A stretch of DNA of 64,000 nt from Pycnococcus provasolii (GCA_049487715.1 CP150561.1:651767-715766); one strand, 5' to 3'. Shown: positions 43,107-53,306, numbered from the stretch's first letter. A program made the numbers and translations. Notes: a model not told the origin generated them from the letters alone.

Positions 43107-44854
43107 ATGGCACTGACACGCGCGGCAGCGGCGAGCATGCAGCTCGCCAACAGGCGGGCCGCCTCGGACCACCTGCCCAGAAAGTCATATGCCGTGGTGG
43201 GAAGAAGGGCTGCCGGGCGGAGCACGGTGCGCGCTCAGGCGTACAGCCACAACGCGTACGCGCTGTCAGCACCTTTCCCGCGGGACCTCTTTCTCGGTTG
43301 CACAGGCGACGATGTCAGGCTGCTGCAGGTGTACCTCGTCGACGCGGGGTACCTGCACGACGCAGGTGTCACTGGGTACGTTAATGTATTCGCGTTGCCG
43401 TCGCGCGCGCGCGCAGACACACACACACATGAACCTTTGCACTGACGATCCAACATCTGAAACACACACGTGCACCCGCGCTAAATATTTCAAAATTGCC
43501 CACGCAGCACGTTCGACGCTGAGACGCGTGTCGCGGTGTGCGAGTGGCAAGCTGACCGTGCGGTGGGAGTTACAGGACTTTGGGGTGCAAGAAGTCGTGA
43601 TGCAATGTGGGACTTCGACTACGCTGCCACCTCGCGCAAGGTGGCTCGACACCACCACAGCGCGGCGAGTGACGCCTTCATGGAAGGCGTGCAAGTGCAG
43701 GCAAGCCCGCTCGCCGCGGCTCGCTCGAGCTCGCTCGCCACGGCCGAAGCTACACCGTCGGTGGTCGCGCTTGTTGGTGCTGCGGTGGGTGTGGCGCTGC
43801 TTGCGGCAACGCGCAAGATTCTTGCTCGTGTCACCAAGACTGCAGCCGGTGCACCGCGCCTTCCTACCGTTGCGCGCAGACGCCCGCCTTTGCGACGGCC
43901 GTCAATACCATCGTCTCCATCCCCGCCGCCATCACCATCCTCCTGGCCACCTTCGGCGTCATCGCGACGCGACGGCCCTAAGCTTCCACCATCCCTTCGC
44001 GAGCAGCAGCTCCTCCGCCAGCAGCAGCACAGTCAGTGGAATGGCTCCGCGACGCGCCAGCCGCAGCAGATAAGGCAGAGAAGCCACTACGCTCATTCAA
44101 CTCCCGCAAGGACCACCGCCGCCAAGACCACGCCGCAGATGGCACGTGCTTCTTCGTCGCCTTTGCCACATTCACCGACTCAGCCACAGGCGGCACTCAT
44201 CAAAGACCCCTCCTCTCTCCAGAAGGCGGAAATTCACCAGGAACGCCGGCGCGTTGCCCTGCTCGAGCGTCCGCAGCCAACGACCTTTGCATCGACGGTG
44301 CAGACGAAGAAGTACCGTGGAGGCGCTGATTCGGATACCGGAGAATCGCCTGATCACAGGTGGGCAGGATGGGGCGTGCGTCCTCCAAATGCCGCAAGGC
44401 ATCGACCCTCGCCAGTACGCCAACGAGGCGACAACTCAACACGCCGTGCTGCGCCGCCGCCGAGGCTCGAATTTTTCCAGGATGCGCGTTCTGCAGCATC
44501 GCAAGGAACGCAAACATCTGAGGTCAACGAGATATTGAAAGGGGTGTCGAATAATGTCGTCAGCTCTCCTGACGCACTCAAACTCGAGCAGAAGTTAGCC
44601 GCAGCTGAGCATGAACGCGACTTGGCACGCAAGGCTGCGCATCAGGCGCGACGACGTGCCTCGCTTGTCGAGCGGGGTGCTGAGCTATCACAAAGTTCTG
44701 CCGTCGTAAGCAACGACGTGGATCGCGCCATCGAAGATGCGCGTGAGACGGGTCGACGCAACGCGCAAACTGCGGCATCTCTTGCGGCGCGTCTCGACGA
44801 GCTCGAACGAGAGAGCAAGACGACGCCACGCGCACCACCGTCTGCACCGAGGCA

Positions 44855-44896
<42 letters not shown>

Positions 44897-46679
44897 CCTC
44901 AAACTGTCGAAGGATGACGAGGCCCGTGTTACAAGCTTGGCAACTGCGCTCGCCGAAGCGCAGCGACAAGCGGCTAAGCTTGCTCGTCGCGTGGAGCAGG
45001 TGGAATCACGAGTTGCTGCTCGAAAGGAACGTCAGGTTCGCCGTGACGACGACTGGATGGCAGGCTTGCTGAACCTGTTCATGGGCGCGATTGCGGGACA
45101 GAAGTCAACGACGCCGCAGCAAACGGTTTCGGAGCATACAACAGACAGCAGGCTCATTGCGCAGGTGACGCAACTAGAGGAGGCACTCGAGGCGATGCCG
45201 CACGCGATGGACGAAGTGCGTGCCGCGGCAGAATCTGTAGCCGGCAGTGCAGATGCCCTTTCGGCGCGTCTTAACGCGCTGGAATCGGAGGTTGCCACGC
45301 GGCGCGATACTAGCAAGCGCCTTGCAGAACGCATCGAGCAGCTTGAACGCGCCTTCGCAGCCGCGCCTGCGGTTGAGCAGCCGACGACGCCTGAACAGGC
45401 GGTTGTCGAGGAGGAGCTTGTCGAGGAACTCGAGGAGATCAAGCGCGGGCTTGAGGAGGTGGTGAAGAAACCTCTCTGGCGCATTGATGCCGGTCGCGAA
45501 GTTTTTCTGCAAGGCTTTCACTGGGACAGCAGCGGCGTGGGCGACTGGTACGGTGTGTTGAACGAACGCGTGCCTGACATAGCATCCTGGGGGTTTACCG
45601 GCGTCTGGCTTCCACCTCCGTCGCAGAGCATTGCCAAGCAAGGATACCTGCCGCAGGACTTGTACAACCTCAATTCAAAGTACGGCACCCACGAGAGTCT
45701 CAGCTCGCTTATCAACTCGATGCATGCGAATGGGCTTCACGCCGTGGCTGACATTGTGATTAACCACCGCTGTGCAAACGAGAAGGGCAGAGGCGGTGCC
45801 TACAACAAGTGGTCGGGCATGATGATGGCATGGGACGAGCGTGCCGTCACCACGGACAACGGCCAATATCACGGAGCGGGCGGGCATGGAACCGGAGACG
45901 ACTTCCACGCGGCACCGAACATTGATCACAACCAGGACTTTGTCAGGGAAGACTTGAAGGCGTGGCTTCGTTGGCTCCGAGAGAATGTTGGCTTTGACAG
46001 CCTGCGCTTCGACTTCTCGAAGGGCTACGACGGCAAATTTGCTGGCGAGTACATTGAGGCTTGCAGTCCAGAGTTCAGTGTTGGCGAGTACTGGGACACG
46101 TGTCAATACGGAGGCGATGGCCTTGAGTACAACCAGGATGGCCACCGTCAGCGCACGGTGAACTGGATTGATCGGACTGGCGGTATCAGTGCTGCATTTG
46201 ACTTCACGACGAAGGGAATTCTGCAGGAGGCTGTCGGACGCAATCAGTATTGGCGACTCGTCGACGGCAAGGGGCGCCCGCCCGGCGTACTTGGCCTTTG
46301 GCCAAGTCATGCCGTGACGTTCATTGACAACCATGACACTGGATCGTCGCAGGCCCACTGGCCATTTCCAGGAGACCACGTCCTGAAGGGATACGCGTAC
46401 ATCCTCACGCATCCGGGAAGTCCTTGCGTGCTCTGGGACCACGTTTTCGACTGGGGCGATGGCGTGCGCAACTCCATCCTCGCTCTCGTCAAGGCTCGCC
46501 AGGATGCGGGAATCCACAGCAGGAGCAAGGTGAAGGTGTGCGAGGCGCGTGAAGATGTCTACGGCGCGATCATCGACGACAGATTGGCAATGAAGATTGG
46601 ACCAGGGGATTGGAAGCCCGCCGGCTCGTGGACGGTGAAAACGAGCGGCGACGGATTCTGCGTGTGGATGAAAAGTTGA
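43107..46679 (+). CDS. Alpha-amylase (GH13) with N-terminal PGBD-like domain, TM segment and coiled coil
   Basis: Exon 1 is 43107-43375 and exon 2 is 43508-46679. The 132-bp intron (GTACGT donor, CACGCAG acceptor) joins a Gly codon, giving 1,146 aa. Residues 1-55 are Arg/Ala/Ser-rich, like a transit peptide. Residues ~60-118 are a PG_binding_1-like domain (GDDVRLLQVYLVDAGYLHDA, then VTGLWGARSRDAMW), split by the intron. A hydrophobic segment at ~173-193 (VVALVGAAVGVALLAA) is followed by disordered sequence and a coiled coil at ~445-745 with a polyQ run. The C-terminal 400 residues are a plant-type GH13 amylase with D925 (RFDFSKGY), E950 (SVGEYWD) and D1033 (IDNHDTGS). It would hydrolyse alpha-1,4-glucan, probably plastid starch. 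Confidence 0.93.
44863..44896. repeat. CAG repeat encoding polyglutamine
   Basis: About eleven to twelve CAG codons within the coiled-coil region of the amylase fusion. Confidence 0.9.
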
Positions 46680-46907
46680 GAGCGATACGATAGGACTATA
46701 CATGCTATATATATTTCATATTTGGCTTATCCCAGGGGAAGAAGCTGAGGTTGTAGAGGAGTTTTTTTTTCTTCCCAGGGGGATAGGTGTATTTAATTGG
46801 TAGGTTTTTGATTGGATGAGGATTCAGATGACTGTGTAAGAAAAACTTTTTTGTGAGCTCTTTTGCTTATTTATTACTGATTTACTATGATACATCAGCG
46901 ACTATCG
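46680..46907. terminator. Convergent 3' region, amylase fusion / four-TM gene
   Basis: An AT-rich 228-bp spacer between two convergent stops, with T-rich runs at ~46764 and ~46849. It must contain both polyadenylation regions. No gene is visible. Confidence 0.35.
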
Positions 46908-48191
46908 TCATCTCCACGTTCCCAGCCTGCGCATACGACCAATGCCAAGCAAGCTGAATGAGATGGTAATCACATGCAGAAATGCCAACGCCACGGTGAT
47001 CCTGAATCCGTCGCCTCTCCCTTCTTTAAGCTGCGGCCTCGGTAGTTTCTCATCTGGCACCACTACCAAGAATGACTGTTCGCCCTCTCTTTCTTGACAC
47101 GCAATCTCAAGCGAATTTGTCTTAAAGTTCCACATGACGCCTTGAGGTCCGGACACATCAGACGGATCCAAATCAAAGGACGTCGTGTACCATAAGATGA
47201 GCAGCAGCACGATAGCCAACGTGAGAAAGGACAAGCAGAGCGAAAGCTGCAGGAAGACGCGCGTGACGGTTCTTCCTCTCCTTGACTCGAGCTGGCCACA
47301 GCAACGCAGGTACGCAATACCTCCAAGGAAAAGTGCGGCAGAGTGAAAAATGATGCCAAAGAAAAACCCTGCAGCAAACACGTACGTCAACGTTTCGAGC
47401 TTGTCTATTGTCCGCATGCAAGCTTCCCTTTCGACGCCGGAGTGCGGTGCACACCAATGTTCCAAGGCTCGGAGTGGGAGGCTCATTTCGCACTTTTCGG
47501 AGAATATCTCAGCCTCAAAATGTAAACGTCTGTTCACCAGAGCCTGCACTCTGACGGTAACAGTGTGCATGTCATCGTAGGTGACCGTCGCGGTGACGTC
47601 CTTAAGACTTATCGCGTTGCCGTCCTCTTCATACTTTCCAGTCTCCTTTTCGCTGACATCAACTTTTGTCCGTGTTTCCTTCTCGTAGTTCATTTTTTGC
47701 TCCTCCTTCCAGTGCTCGGTCCAGTTTGAACTTTTCTTCACCAATTCTGGATTAGAAAAGTAGTTTAAATAGGCTTCCGGCTTTTTGTCATATATTAGCG
47801 CCTTGACCACGGTCTGCTGTTTCAACTGATACCAACTGATCATAGACAGAAAGTAAAAAATGAAGATGACCAAGTGAAGTATCGACGCAACGAAAGAAGG
47901 CCACACGTTGTGTGTTGGCTCAGACGGCAATTGCGTTGGGTAGAAAGGCACGTCACCTTCTCTCGATGCGAAGGCTTGAGGTGCTGGTGCGACGTCAGCC
48001 ACCGGGAAACCCATGGCAAGCCCGTTTGACTGGTCCACGGCAGAAGTCAACTCCACCTGCTGAAACGGCGCCCCCACCTGAAACGGTAATAGCCGTGCGG
48101 CACCACCATGTTCTGCTCCGGTGATTCGGCTGGCCAGTCTCATGTCCACAGCGACCTCGGCGCTCTGACCTCCTGCTCCTCGCGGCAGCAT
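46908..48191 (-). CDS. Four-transmembrane protein of unknown function
   Basis: A 427-aa ORF from the first in-frame ATG at 48191 (MLPRGAGGQSAEVAVDM); the frame extends to 48338 but only via a GTG. Transmembrane segments: FVASILHLVIFIFYFLSMIS near residue 105, then a ~150-aa loop with charged and Cys-containing sequence (WCAPHSGVEREAC), LTYVFAAGFFFGIIFHSAAL near 275, FLQLSLCLSFLTLAIVLLLI near 320, a second loop, and ITVALAFLHVITISFSLLGI at the end. The big loop after TM1 looks extracytoplasmic (NWTEHW is a possible N-glycosylation site). The family is not recognised. This is the last ordinary-looking single-copy gene before the subtelomere. Confidence 0.7.
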   Translation of the reverse strand: MLPRGAGGQSAEVAVDMRLASRITGAEHGGAARLLPFQVGAPFQQVELTSAVDQSNGLAMGFPVADVAPAPQAFASREGDVPFYPTQLPSEPTHNVWPSFVASILHLVIFIFYFLSMISWYQLKQQTVVKALIYDKKPEAYLNYFSNPELVKKSSNWTEHWKEEQKMNYEKETRTKVDVSEKETGKYEEDGNAISLKDVTATVTYDDMHTVTVRVQALVNRRLHFEAEIFSEKCEMSLPLRALEHWCAPHSGVEREACMRTIDKLETLTYVFAAGFFFGIIFHSAALFLGGIAYLRCCGQLESRRGRTVTRVFLQLSLCLSFLTLAIVLLLILWYTTSFDLDPSDVSGPQGVMWNFKTNSLEIACQEREGEQSFLVVVPDEKLPRPQLKEGRGDGFRITVALAFLHVITISFSLLGIGRMRRLGTWR

Positions 48192-49124
48192 TCCCGTCTG
48201 ACGAAGGCTGCAGATGCGACACGTCGCCGTGCAAAGGATGAAAAATCCTTCCCGTCGTTGTGAGCAAGCAAGGCGAGAAATAAGGTTTGCGGTGCGTGGC
48301 CCGGTCGAAAAAGCAGAGCGCAAGTTGCTGTTGCACACATTCCAACAGGCCTGTGTGCAACAAACGATTTGCCCAGCCTTTTTCTTTTGTGTAAAAAGCA
48401 GTGCCTACTGCCTCGTGATTGATTGGGCAATCCATAAAGGGCTGCTGGGTTCGGCCTGCTCCTGGACTGCGATAACGCTCCCCTCTGTCATCTGTGGCGA
48501 TAACGAAGCCCTCTCGAGGTCTGAACGAGTACGTGATGTCACGTATGGTGGGTCACGCAAGGATTTTGTTTTGACCCGGAACTGGCTTGGTAGGGTTCGG
48601 CGGTGGAGGCATCCCCCAACTGCGACGAACGGGGCGAAGATGATTCGAATTTGGAAAAGAAGCAACCTGTTTCTTACTTCATTTTCCTCGCCTTCCCGCC
48701 AGGCTCGCTCATTCTCATCATCCGCCGCCGCCGCCGGAGCCGTTCGAACCCGCCACCGCGTCCGTGTGCAACTGTTGGAAATGAGAGAAAATCGGGGGGC
48801 AAAAAGAGAATTAATGTGACGGCGCCCGGGTACTTAGGACCAAGGGAGCCAGTGGGGTCAAGGTAAGAGTGAACTTACAGTATATTAAAAAGTGTAGGGG
48901 CCCTCCCCCGTGAGGCCACGCGAGGCCTACATGCCACCCATATCTCCAATCCTTTTCTCCATGGTACCTAGTCCAATGTAGAGGGTCCGGGCATACTTGC
49001 CCGACCTACCGTGATGGAGATATGGTTAGTTGACCAGTTAATTCCTTACCTTTAAGGTCCAGGTGAACTCAAACGCCCAGATTTTCGTGAGCAACGAAGC
49101 TCCTTCCAAGTTTTTCTGTGGTTG
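48192..49124. other. Gene-poor transition to the subtelomere
   Basis: 930 bp without a convincing gene. A 59-codon ORF at 48640-48819 (MIRIWKRSNLFLTSFSS) looks like a mitochondrial presequence, but no mature domain follows. ATATCTCCA at ~48940 recurs inverted as TGGAGATAT at ~49015, enclosing ~65 bp. Composition changes from coding-like to AT-richer at about 48.87 kb, which I take as the boundary between unique and subtelomeric sequence. Confidence 0.45.
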
Positions 49125-49751
49125 ATGAGATGCGCGTTTGACATCGACGAAACGCACGTCGTTTTCGAGGGAGCCAAGAACGGTAAGAACTATAGGTGGT
49201 GGCAAGCTATTTGCCGCTCTGTAAGCGGCATACCATTCGAATTCGACGCTGCCCACGCTCGGAAGTTGGGTTTTCCTAACGGAAAACAAGGAGAAGTACG
49301 GACGCTAACCACCCCCCAAGCACTTTTTCAAGCCGTCAACGCGGCGTTCAATCGAGACGGTGACCTCGCGCGAGGTCGTTGGAAGTTGCCAACGGAACGG
49401 CGTCGCTTGGGACCTCCAACGTGCAAACTCGTTCAACAAGAGATTTATGTTGATCCTTTGGACGACAACACTTGGAACGTACACAACGAGTACACCATCA
49501 AGGACTTGTGCTCCGTGGCACACGTCACGGCGTTTGCTGCAGGGTTGTTTAGTGGCAACTTTCAACCACTCAAGAGCTTAGACGTTGGACACGAAAATCC
49601 GACAAAGAAGCGCAAATGGCTTCATCACGTACCTGTCCCAAACCTCAACCAATTCCATGTGGAGGAAGTAGAAAGTCTTGAAGGGGAAAGCGCGAAACGC
49701 CAAGGCGAAGCTGACATTGAAGCGCTTTTCAAGCATGTTCCAAGCGTTTAA
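49125..49751 (+). CDS. Unknown subtelomeric ORF
   Basis: A 208-aa ORF from the ATG at 49125 (MRCAFDIDETHVVFEGAKNG) to the stop at 49751. It is rich in Asn, His, Trp and Tyr, ends ADIEALFKHVPSV, and contains a basic NPTKKRKWLHHVPVP stretch that could be a nuclear localisation signal. Composition is more AT-rich than in upstream genes. It could be the 3' exon of a longer gene. No family is recognised. It lies just inside the first interstitial telomere array. Confidence 0.45.
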   Translation: MRCAFDIDETHVVFEGAKNGKNYRWWQAICRSVSGIPFEFDAAHARKLGFPNGKQGEVRTLTTPQALFQAVNAAFNRDGDLARGRWKLPTERRRLGPPTCKLVQQEIYVDPLDDNTWNVHNEYTIKDLCSVAHVTAFAAGLFSGNFQPLKSLDVGHENPTKKRKWLHHVPVPNLNQFHVEEVESLEGESAKRQGEADIEALFKHVPSV

Positions 49752-49860
49752 GAATAATAGGAGTAATACAACAACCCATGACATACGACGAAGTCGCGGA
49801 GTACGTGACCACACTTTGTCCGACATGCGGTCAACGGTTAAGTTCGTGATGTTGTAACGC

Positions 49861-50091
49861 TTACGTTGTTGTTAAGTTTGCTGTGTTCCACGCTTGAACA
49901 ACGAGTGCTTGCTCGTCAGGTACCAGATTCTCAATGGTATCATCCACGCCGTTACGAATGGAAGCCGCGTTATCCGCCATCATGATAACATTCTTTCCTG
50001 AAAGCGTCATATTGTATACTGTCTTCAAGCCTTTCAACAAGCCAGTGAGAGCGAACTCAAAGTGATGTGGGTCAAACTGCCAGCCTGGCAA
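49861..50091 (-). pseudogene. Gene fragment abutting an interstitial telomere array
   Basis: An open frame of 76 codons on the minus strand (PGWQFDPHHFEFALTGLLKG ... WNTANLTTT) with no ATG start. Upstream in the reading direction it runs straight into CCCTAATTG/CCCTAA repeats with a TAA stop in frame. It looks like the C-terminal remainder of a gene truncated when telomeric repeats were added. Confidence 0.5.
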
Positions 50092-50281
50092 TTAGGGTTA
50101 CAATTAGGGTTACAATTAGGGTTACAATTAGGGTTACAATTAGGGTTAGGGTTAGGGTTAGGGTTAGGGTTAGGGTTAGGGTTAGGGTTAGGGTTAGGGT
50201 TAGGGTTAGGGTTAGGGTTAGGGTTAGGGTTAGGGTTAGGGTTAGGGTTAGGGTTAGGGTTAGGGTTAGGGTTAGGGTTTC
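50092..50281 (+). repeat. Large interstitial telomere array (TTAGGG)n
   Basis: Four TTAGGGTTACAA variant units followed by about 24 uninterrupted TTAGGG repeats, in the same orientation as the chromosome-end telomere. It has the appearance of an internalised former chromosome end. Confidence 0.95.
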
Positions 50282-50666
50282 CTTAGCCCTCCGTGGCCCC
50301 TCCTTGGTAATATTGCAAGGCTCAAGTGGTCCGCCAGAACCAAGAGACGGTGAGGGGGTTAGGGTACCCGGGTAGGCGATTAAGGCGAAGGATATTAACA
50401 TGCACATTTGGTTGAGAGGGGATCGATCCTTCATTGGTTGTTGTTGATTAGGATAGAACGGGGATCCTTGATTGGTCGTTATTCGAGAGTCTGAATCTTT
50501 GAAGGTTTGTATGTTAAGGATTTACGCTTCTTTCACAACTTTAAAGTTATCCATTACTATGTAGAGGTTGAAGATGCTAACAAATGCTAGTATAGTGTCT
50601 CGTAACACCTCAAGCGCGACCGTTTGAGGGAAAAATCAAGTCAAACGAACACCTAGATAGATAGTT
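50282..50666. other. Subtelomeric spacer, no gene seen
   Basis: 385 bp between the telomere array and the next ORF. It contains GGGGTTAGGGTACCCGGG at about 50356-50373 and is AT-rich further right. No gene or RNA structure recognised. Confidence 0.4.
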
Positions 50667-51194
50667 ATGACACGAAAGATTGAGAAAAACAGAGTACATC
50701 GCTCGGGTGAAGTTGCAAGTAAAGGCGTATACGAGCACTTAGAAGACAGGAAAAGAGCGTCTGATATCATCAAGGAGTTCAGTCTTGTGCCGTCGGGCAT
50801 CGAAGTGAACAACGTCGTGGCAGCTCTATCGGAAATGATCGAAGAGGTCATGGGTTTCCCGATTGGGCATTCAAGATTTTTGCAACACACTTCTGAACAT
50901 GTCGTCGAAACAACTGCCAAAAAAATGGCTGTTGTTATTGGCTTCGTTCTGCACGACACTGGCCGACGGTCGGCCGCATACCGGAGGCAAAATTTTTTTT
51001 TCAACATGTGCGTGTGTACTCTACAAATTTTTTTTTTGGAGGGGGTTGGGGTTAGGGTCAGGGTTAGGGTTAGGGCTAACCCTGGGGTTAGGGCGAGGGT
51101 TAGGGCTAACCCTGGGGTTAGGGTCGGGTTAGGGTTAGGGTTAGGGTTAGGGTTAGGTTTAGGGACCAAAGCAAGTTTTTTGGGTTTTGGTTAG
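50667..51194 (+). pseudogene. Gene fragment running into telomere-type repeats
   Basis: An ATG-initiated ORF of 175 codons. The first ~105 residues look coding (VYEHLEDRKRASDIIKEFSL, EVNNVVAALSEMIEEVMGF). After ~51000 the frame reads T-rich sequence and then TTAGGG-type repeats, giving VRVRVRV and GLGLGLG low complexity. The authentic 3' end of the gene is missing. The family is not recognised. Confidence 0.5.
51049..51161 (+). repeat. Degenerate interstitial telomere array
   Basis: GGGTTAGGGTCAGGG-type units with two inverted GGGCTAACCCTGGGG segments, then five clean TTAGGG units. Orientation as at the chromosome end. Confidence 0.9.
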
Positions 51195-51349
51195 GGGTTT
51201 GGTTGGAGGAATCCATCCCAAGGCCGTGGAAACCAACCCCGCATTTGTTGAGGGTTTGTTGTTAGTTACCCTTCCCTCCTCCGGTCAGGGTTCCGGGGGA
51301 TGTCGGGGGAAAAGAGTAAAAGACCGTTGCACCTTTTTTGCCTTTGTTG

Positions 51350-51960
51350 CCTTCATTCTTCGCAATCTTCATTTCTCCACGCGACGTCTGAGCTGTCACC
51401 CGCACTGAGTGGCGGTGCGACGTTGGTTGCGCCTTTCAGGCCGATGCGTGCAGCGATGCCGTTTGCCGTCCGGCTGTCAATTAGGCCAACGGCTGCGGAC
51501 TCCATTCCCACGGCGAATGTGTTGACGTCGTCTACGGGTGCCAGGCTGAGCAAGCTTGCGAGGCTATCGTGCACACGCCATGAACGCAGAGGCGCGAGCG
51601 CGTGTTTGCTGCCGACGCCGACCCGCGAGACGACTTGACGGGCGTTGCCGGCTGTGCGTTGATGTCCCACCGCACAGCCACGCCAGCTCCGTGTACTCCA
51701 CACGCCGCCCAAGCCTTCTCGCTCGCCAGGCGCGCGGCGTTCACCTCGGGAACACAGGGCGTTGCACCGTGCCAATTGCTTCGCACGGGCGCGGCGAGCG
51801 ACACGACCGCACCCTTCTTCGCACAGTCCGTCCTCTCGTCCAGAAGGCTCGCGACGTTCCACACACGCGCCAGGCCGTCGTCGCCTCCCGTGATGATGCG
51901 TACATTGTCCGAGTCACAGCGCGTACACGGAACGTCCGTGTGTTGTAACATCAACAAGAA
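51350..51960 (-). pseudogene. WD40-repeat gene relic
   Basis: The minus strand shows a WD40 blade (DSDNVRIITGGDDGLARVWN) in the frame starting at 51957, then AAPVRSNWHGATPC and WAACGVHGAGVAVRWDINAQ. Continuation requires a switch to the frame of 51862 (LRSWRVHDSLASLLSLAPVD, FAVGMESAAVGLIDSRTANG), ending near 51354. Two or more blades are present, but there is no single open frame and no complete propeller. It is the remnant of a truncated, frameshifted gene. Confidence 0.6.
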
Positions 51961-52066
51961 CTTCTTGTCCCAAACAACCTTAGGTCAACCCACTCTCTAC
52001 TTAAAGGTCACCTTCCCCCTCCAGTTCAACTTTTAAAAGAAAGTACTTAAGAGTTTAAGTTACAAT

Positions 52067-52300
52067 TTAAACTCCGACCTCACCGACCTCCTCAACTGAC
52101 TCGAGAACCTCCCCCATCTTTTCTAACACCTCCTTCGCCTCCTCCACCCTTTTCACCCACTCCTTTACCGCCAGCACACCCACCACCACCGCAAGCACAC
52201 CACCAACAATGGCACCACCCTCCCCACTCCTCACCCACTTCTTCAGACGCCGCCCAGCGCGCTTCTTCAGCGCGACTGGACGGGGACTTAGGCGTGCCAT
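52067..52300 (-). CDS. Small ORF with one transmembrane helix
   Basis: A 77-aa ORF from an ATG at 52300 (MARLSPRPVALKKRAGRRLK): basic N-terminus, one hydrophobic helix (AIVGGVLAVVVGVLAVKEWV), then an acidic amphipathic helix. The pattern is that of a small membrane protein, but the region is subtelomeric debris and codon support is limited, so it may be spurious. Confidence 0.3.
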   Translation of the reverse strand: MARLSPRPVALKKRAGRRLKKWVRSGEGGAIVGGVLAVVVGVLAVKEWVKRVEEAKEVLEKMGEVLESVEEVGEVGV

Positions 52301-52321
52301 GACGAAAACAATGGCTTGAAG

Positions 52322-52462
52322 GAGTCCCCCCCAATCCCCCCCCCTTCCCCTCCGGGACTTTTGTCCCCCCCCCCCCCCTCCCGCGGCCCGGGCCCCGGCA
52401 GCCCCCGGGGGGATTCCTCGTTGGTCTGTTCCTTATAGTCATAGAGCCCCCCCCCCCTAAGT
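52322..52462. repeat. C-homopolymer low-complexity region
   Basis: Several C runs of 6-14 bases (52331-52463), with GC-rich palindromic sequence between (CCCGGGCCCC...CCCCCGGGGGG). Such sequence is error-prone in assembly. Confidence 0.8.
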
Positions 52463-52499
52463 TTTGGGCTGAGTAAAGCGCGGCGCGAGCTTGGGAACA

Positions 52500-52757
52500 A
52501 CTACGCGAGGATGCCACGTGAAAGCACACGTTCAACCGGCACTCGAGACCAAGGCACCAAGGCTAGCGACGTTCTCAAGCATCTGCTTGATGCCAAGAAA
52601 GGATTGCGCTGCGATCACCAAATGCGGGCACCAGTTTTGCAGCAAGGAGTGCATCACCAAATGGCTTGTGGAAAAATCGCCTACTTGTCCAGTGTGCAAT
52701 CAAGCTTGCAGTAGCAGTGACGCCAACTTGTGCTCTACGAGCACAAGTTTGTGGTAG
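52500..52757 (+). pseudogene. Degenerate RING-finger fragment
   Basis: The frame ending at 52757 encodes CGHQFCSKECITKWLVEKS followed by CPVCNQ, the second half of a C3HC4 RING (CxHxxC...CxxC), with one extra residue in the CSKEC pair. The first Cys pair is not in this frame, and a neighbouring frame carries a helical DVLKHLLDAKKGL segment just before it, suggesting a frameshift. It is probably the remnant of an E3 ubiquitin ligase gene. Confidence 0.45.
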
Positions 52758-53300
52758 CGGCTTGTATGATAAACGTCACGCAAGTGGGCGCAAATCGCGT
52801 CGTAGGAAGGAGCTTCGACAAGACAGTTCGCCTACAATTCGAGGAGGAGCTGCCGTGCGGCTTGTATAATAAATATAACGGAAGTTGGCGGCCGGCGGTG
52901 TGGATGCTCCATCACGAGGCGGGCGTGTATATCAGTGCTGAAAGGGCAGAAAGGCCATTCTCGTGTCAACCACCAAGCTTGCACACATTCGCGACTACGT
53001 CATCCGCGAGTGCATCGCGCGGCGGTTGCGCGCTGCGCCGATCGCCGTCCTCAGTCGTCAAGTCGACGACTCCGACGACACGTGGGGAGAGGGAGAGGGT
53101 GAGAACGGCTAGCTCGGGCACGGCGACACGTCCCACCAGCACACGCCGAAGCGCGTCGAGGCGTGGGCGAGCAAGAGCGCACGCGCGTTGGCTTGCGGCG
53201 CTTTCCACACAGCCGCGATGACGTCGGACGGCGCCTACCGGGTCTCGTTCAACGGAACCGACCAGACAAGAATCCCGGTATTTAGTTGTTTTGCGTTGGA
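52758..53300. other. Subtelomeric stretch without a supported gene
   Basis: ORFs here are Arg/Ser-rich and look non-coding. GCGGCTTGTATGATAAACGT at 52757 recurs in diverged form at 52857 (GCGGCTTGTATAATAAATAT), a 100-bp-offset tandem repeat. Confidence 0.4.
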
Positions 53301-53306
53301 ATGGCC

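Noticed and set aside
49038-49289. 83-aa minus-strand ORF
   Set aside because: It overlaps the better-supported plus-strand ORF at 49125 and has no recognisable features.
50062-50286. ORFs encoding Leu-Gly or Arg-Val repeats at the interstitial telomere
   Set aside because: They are direct translations of TTAGGG repeats.
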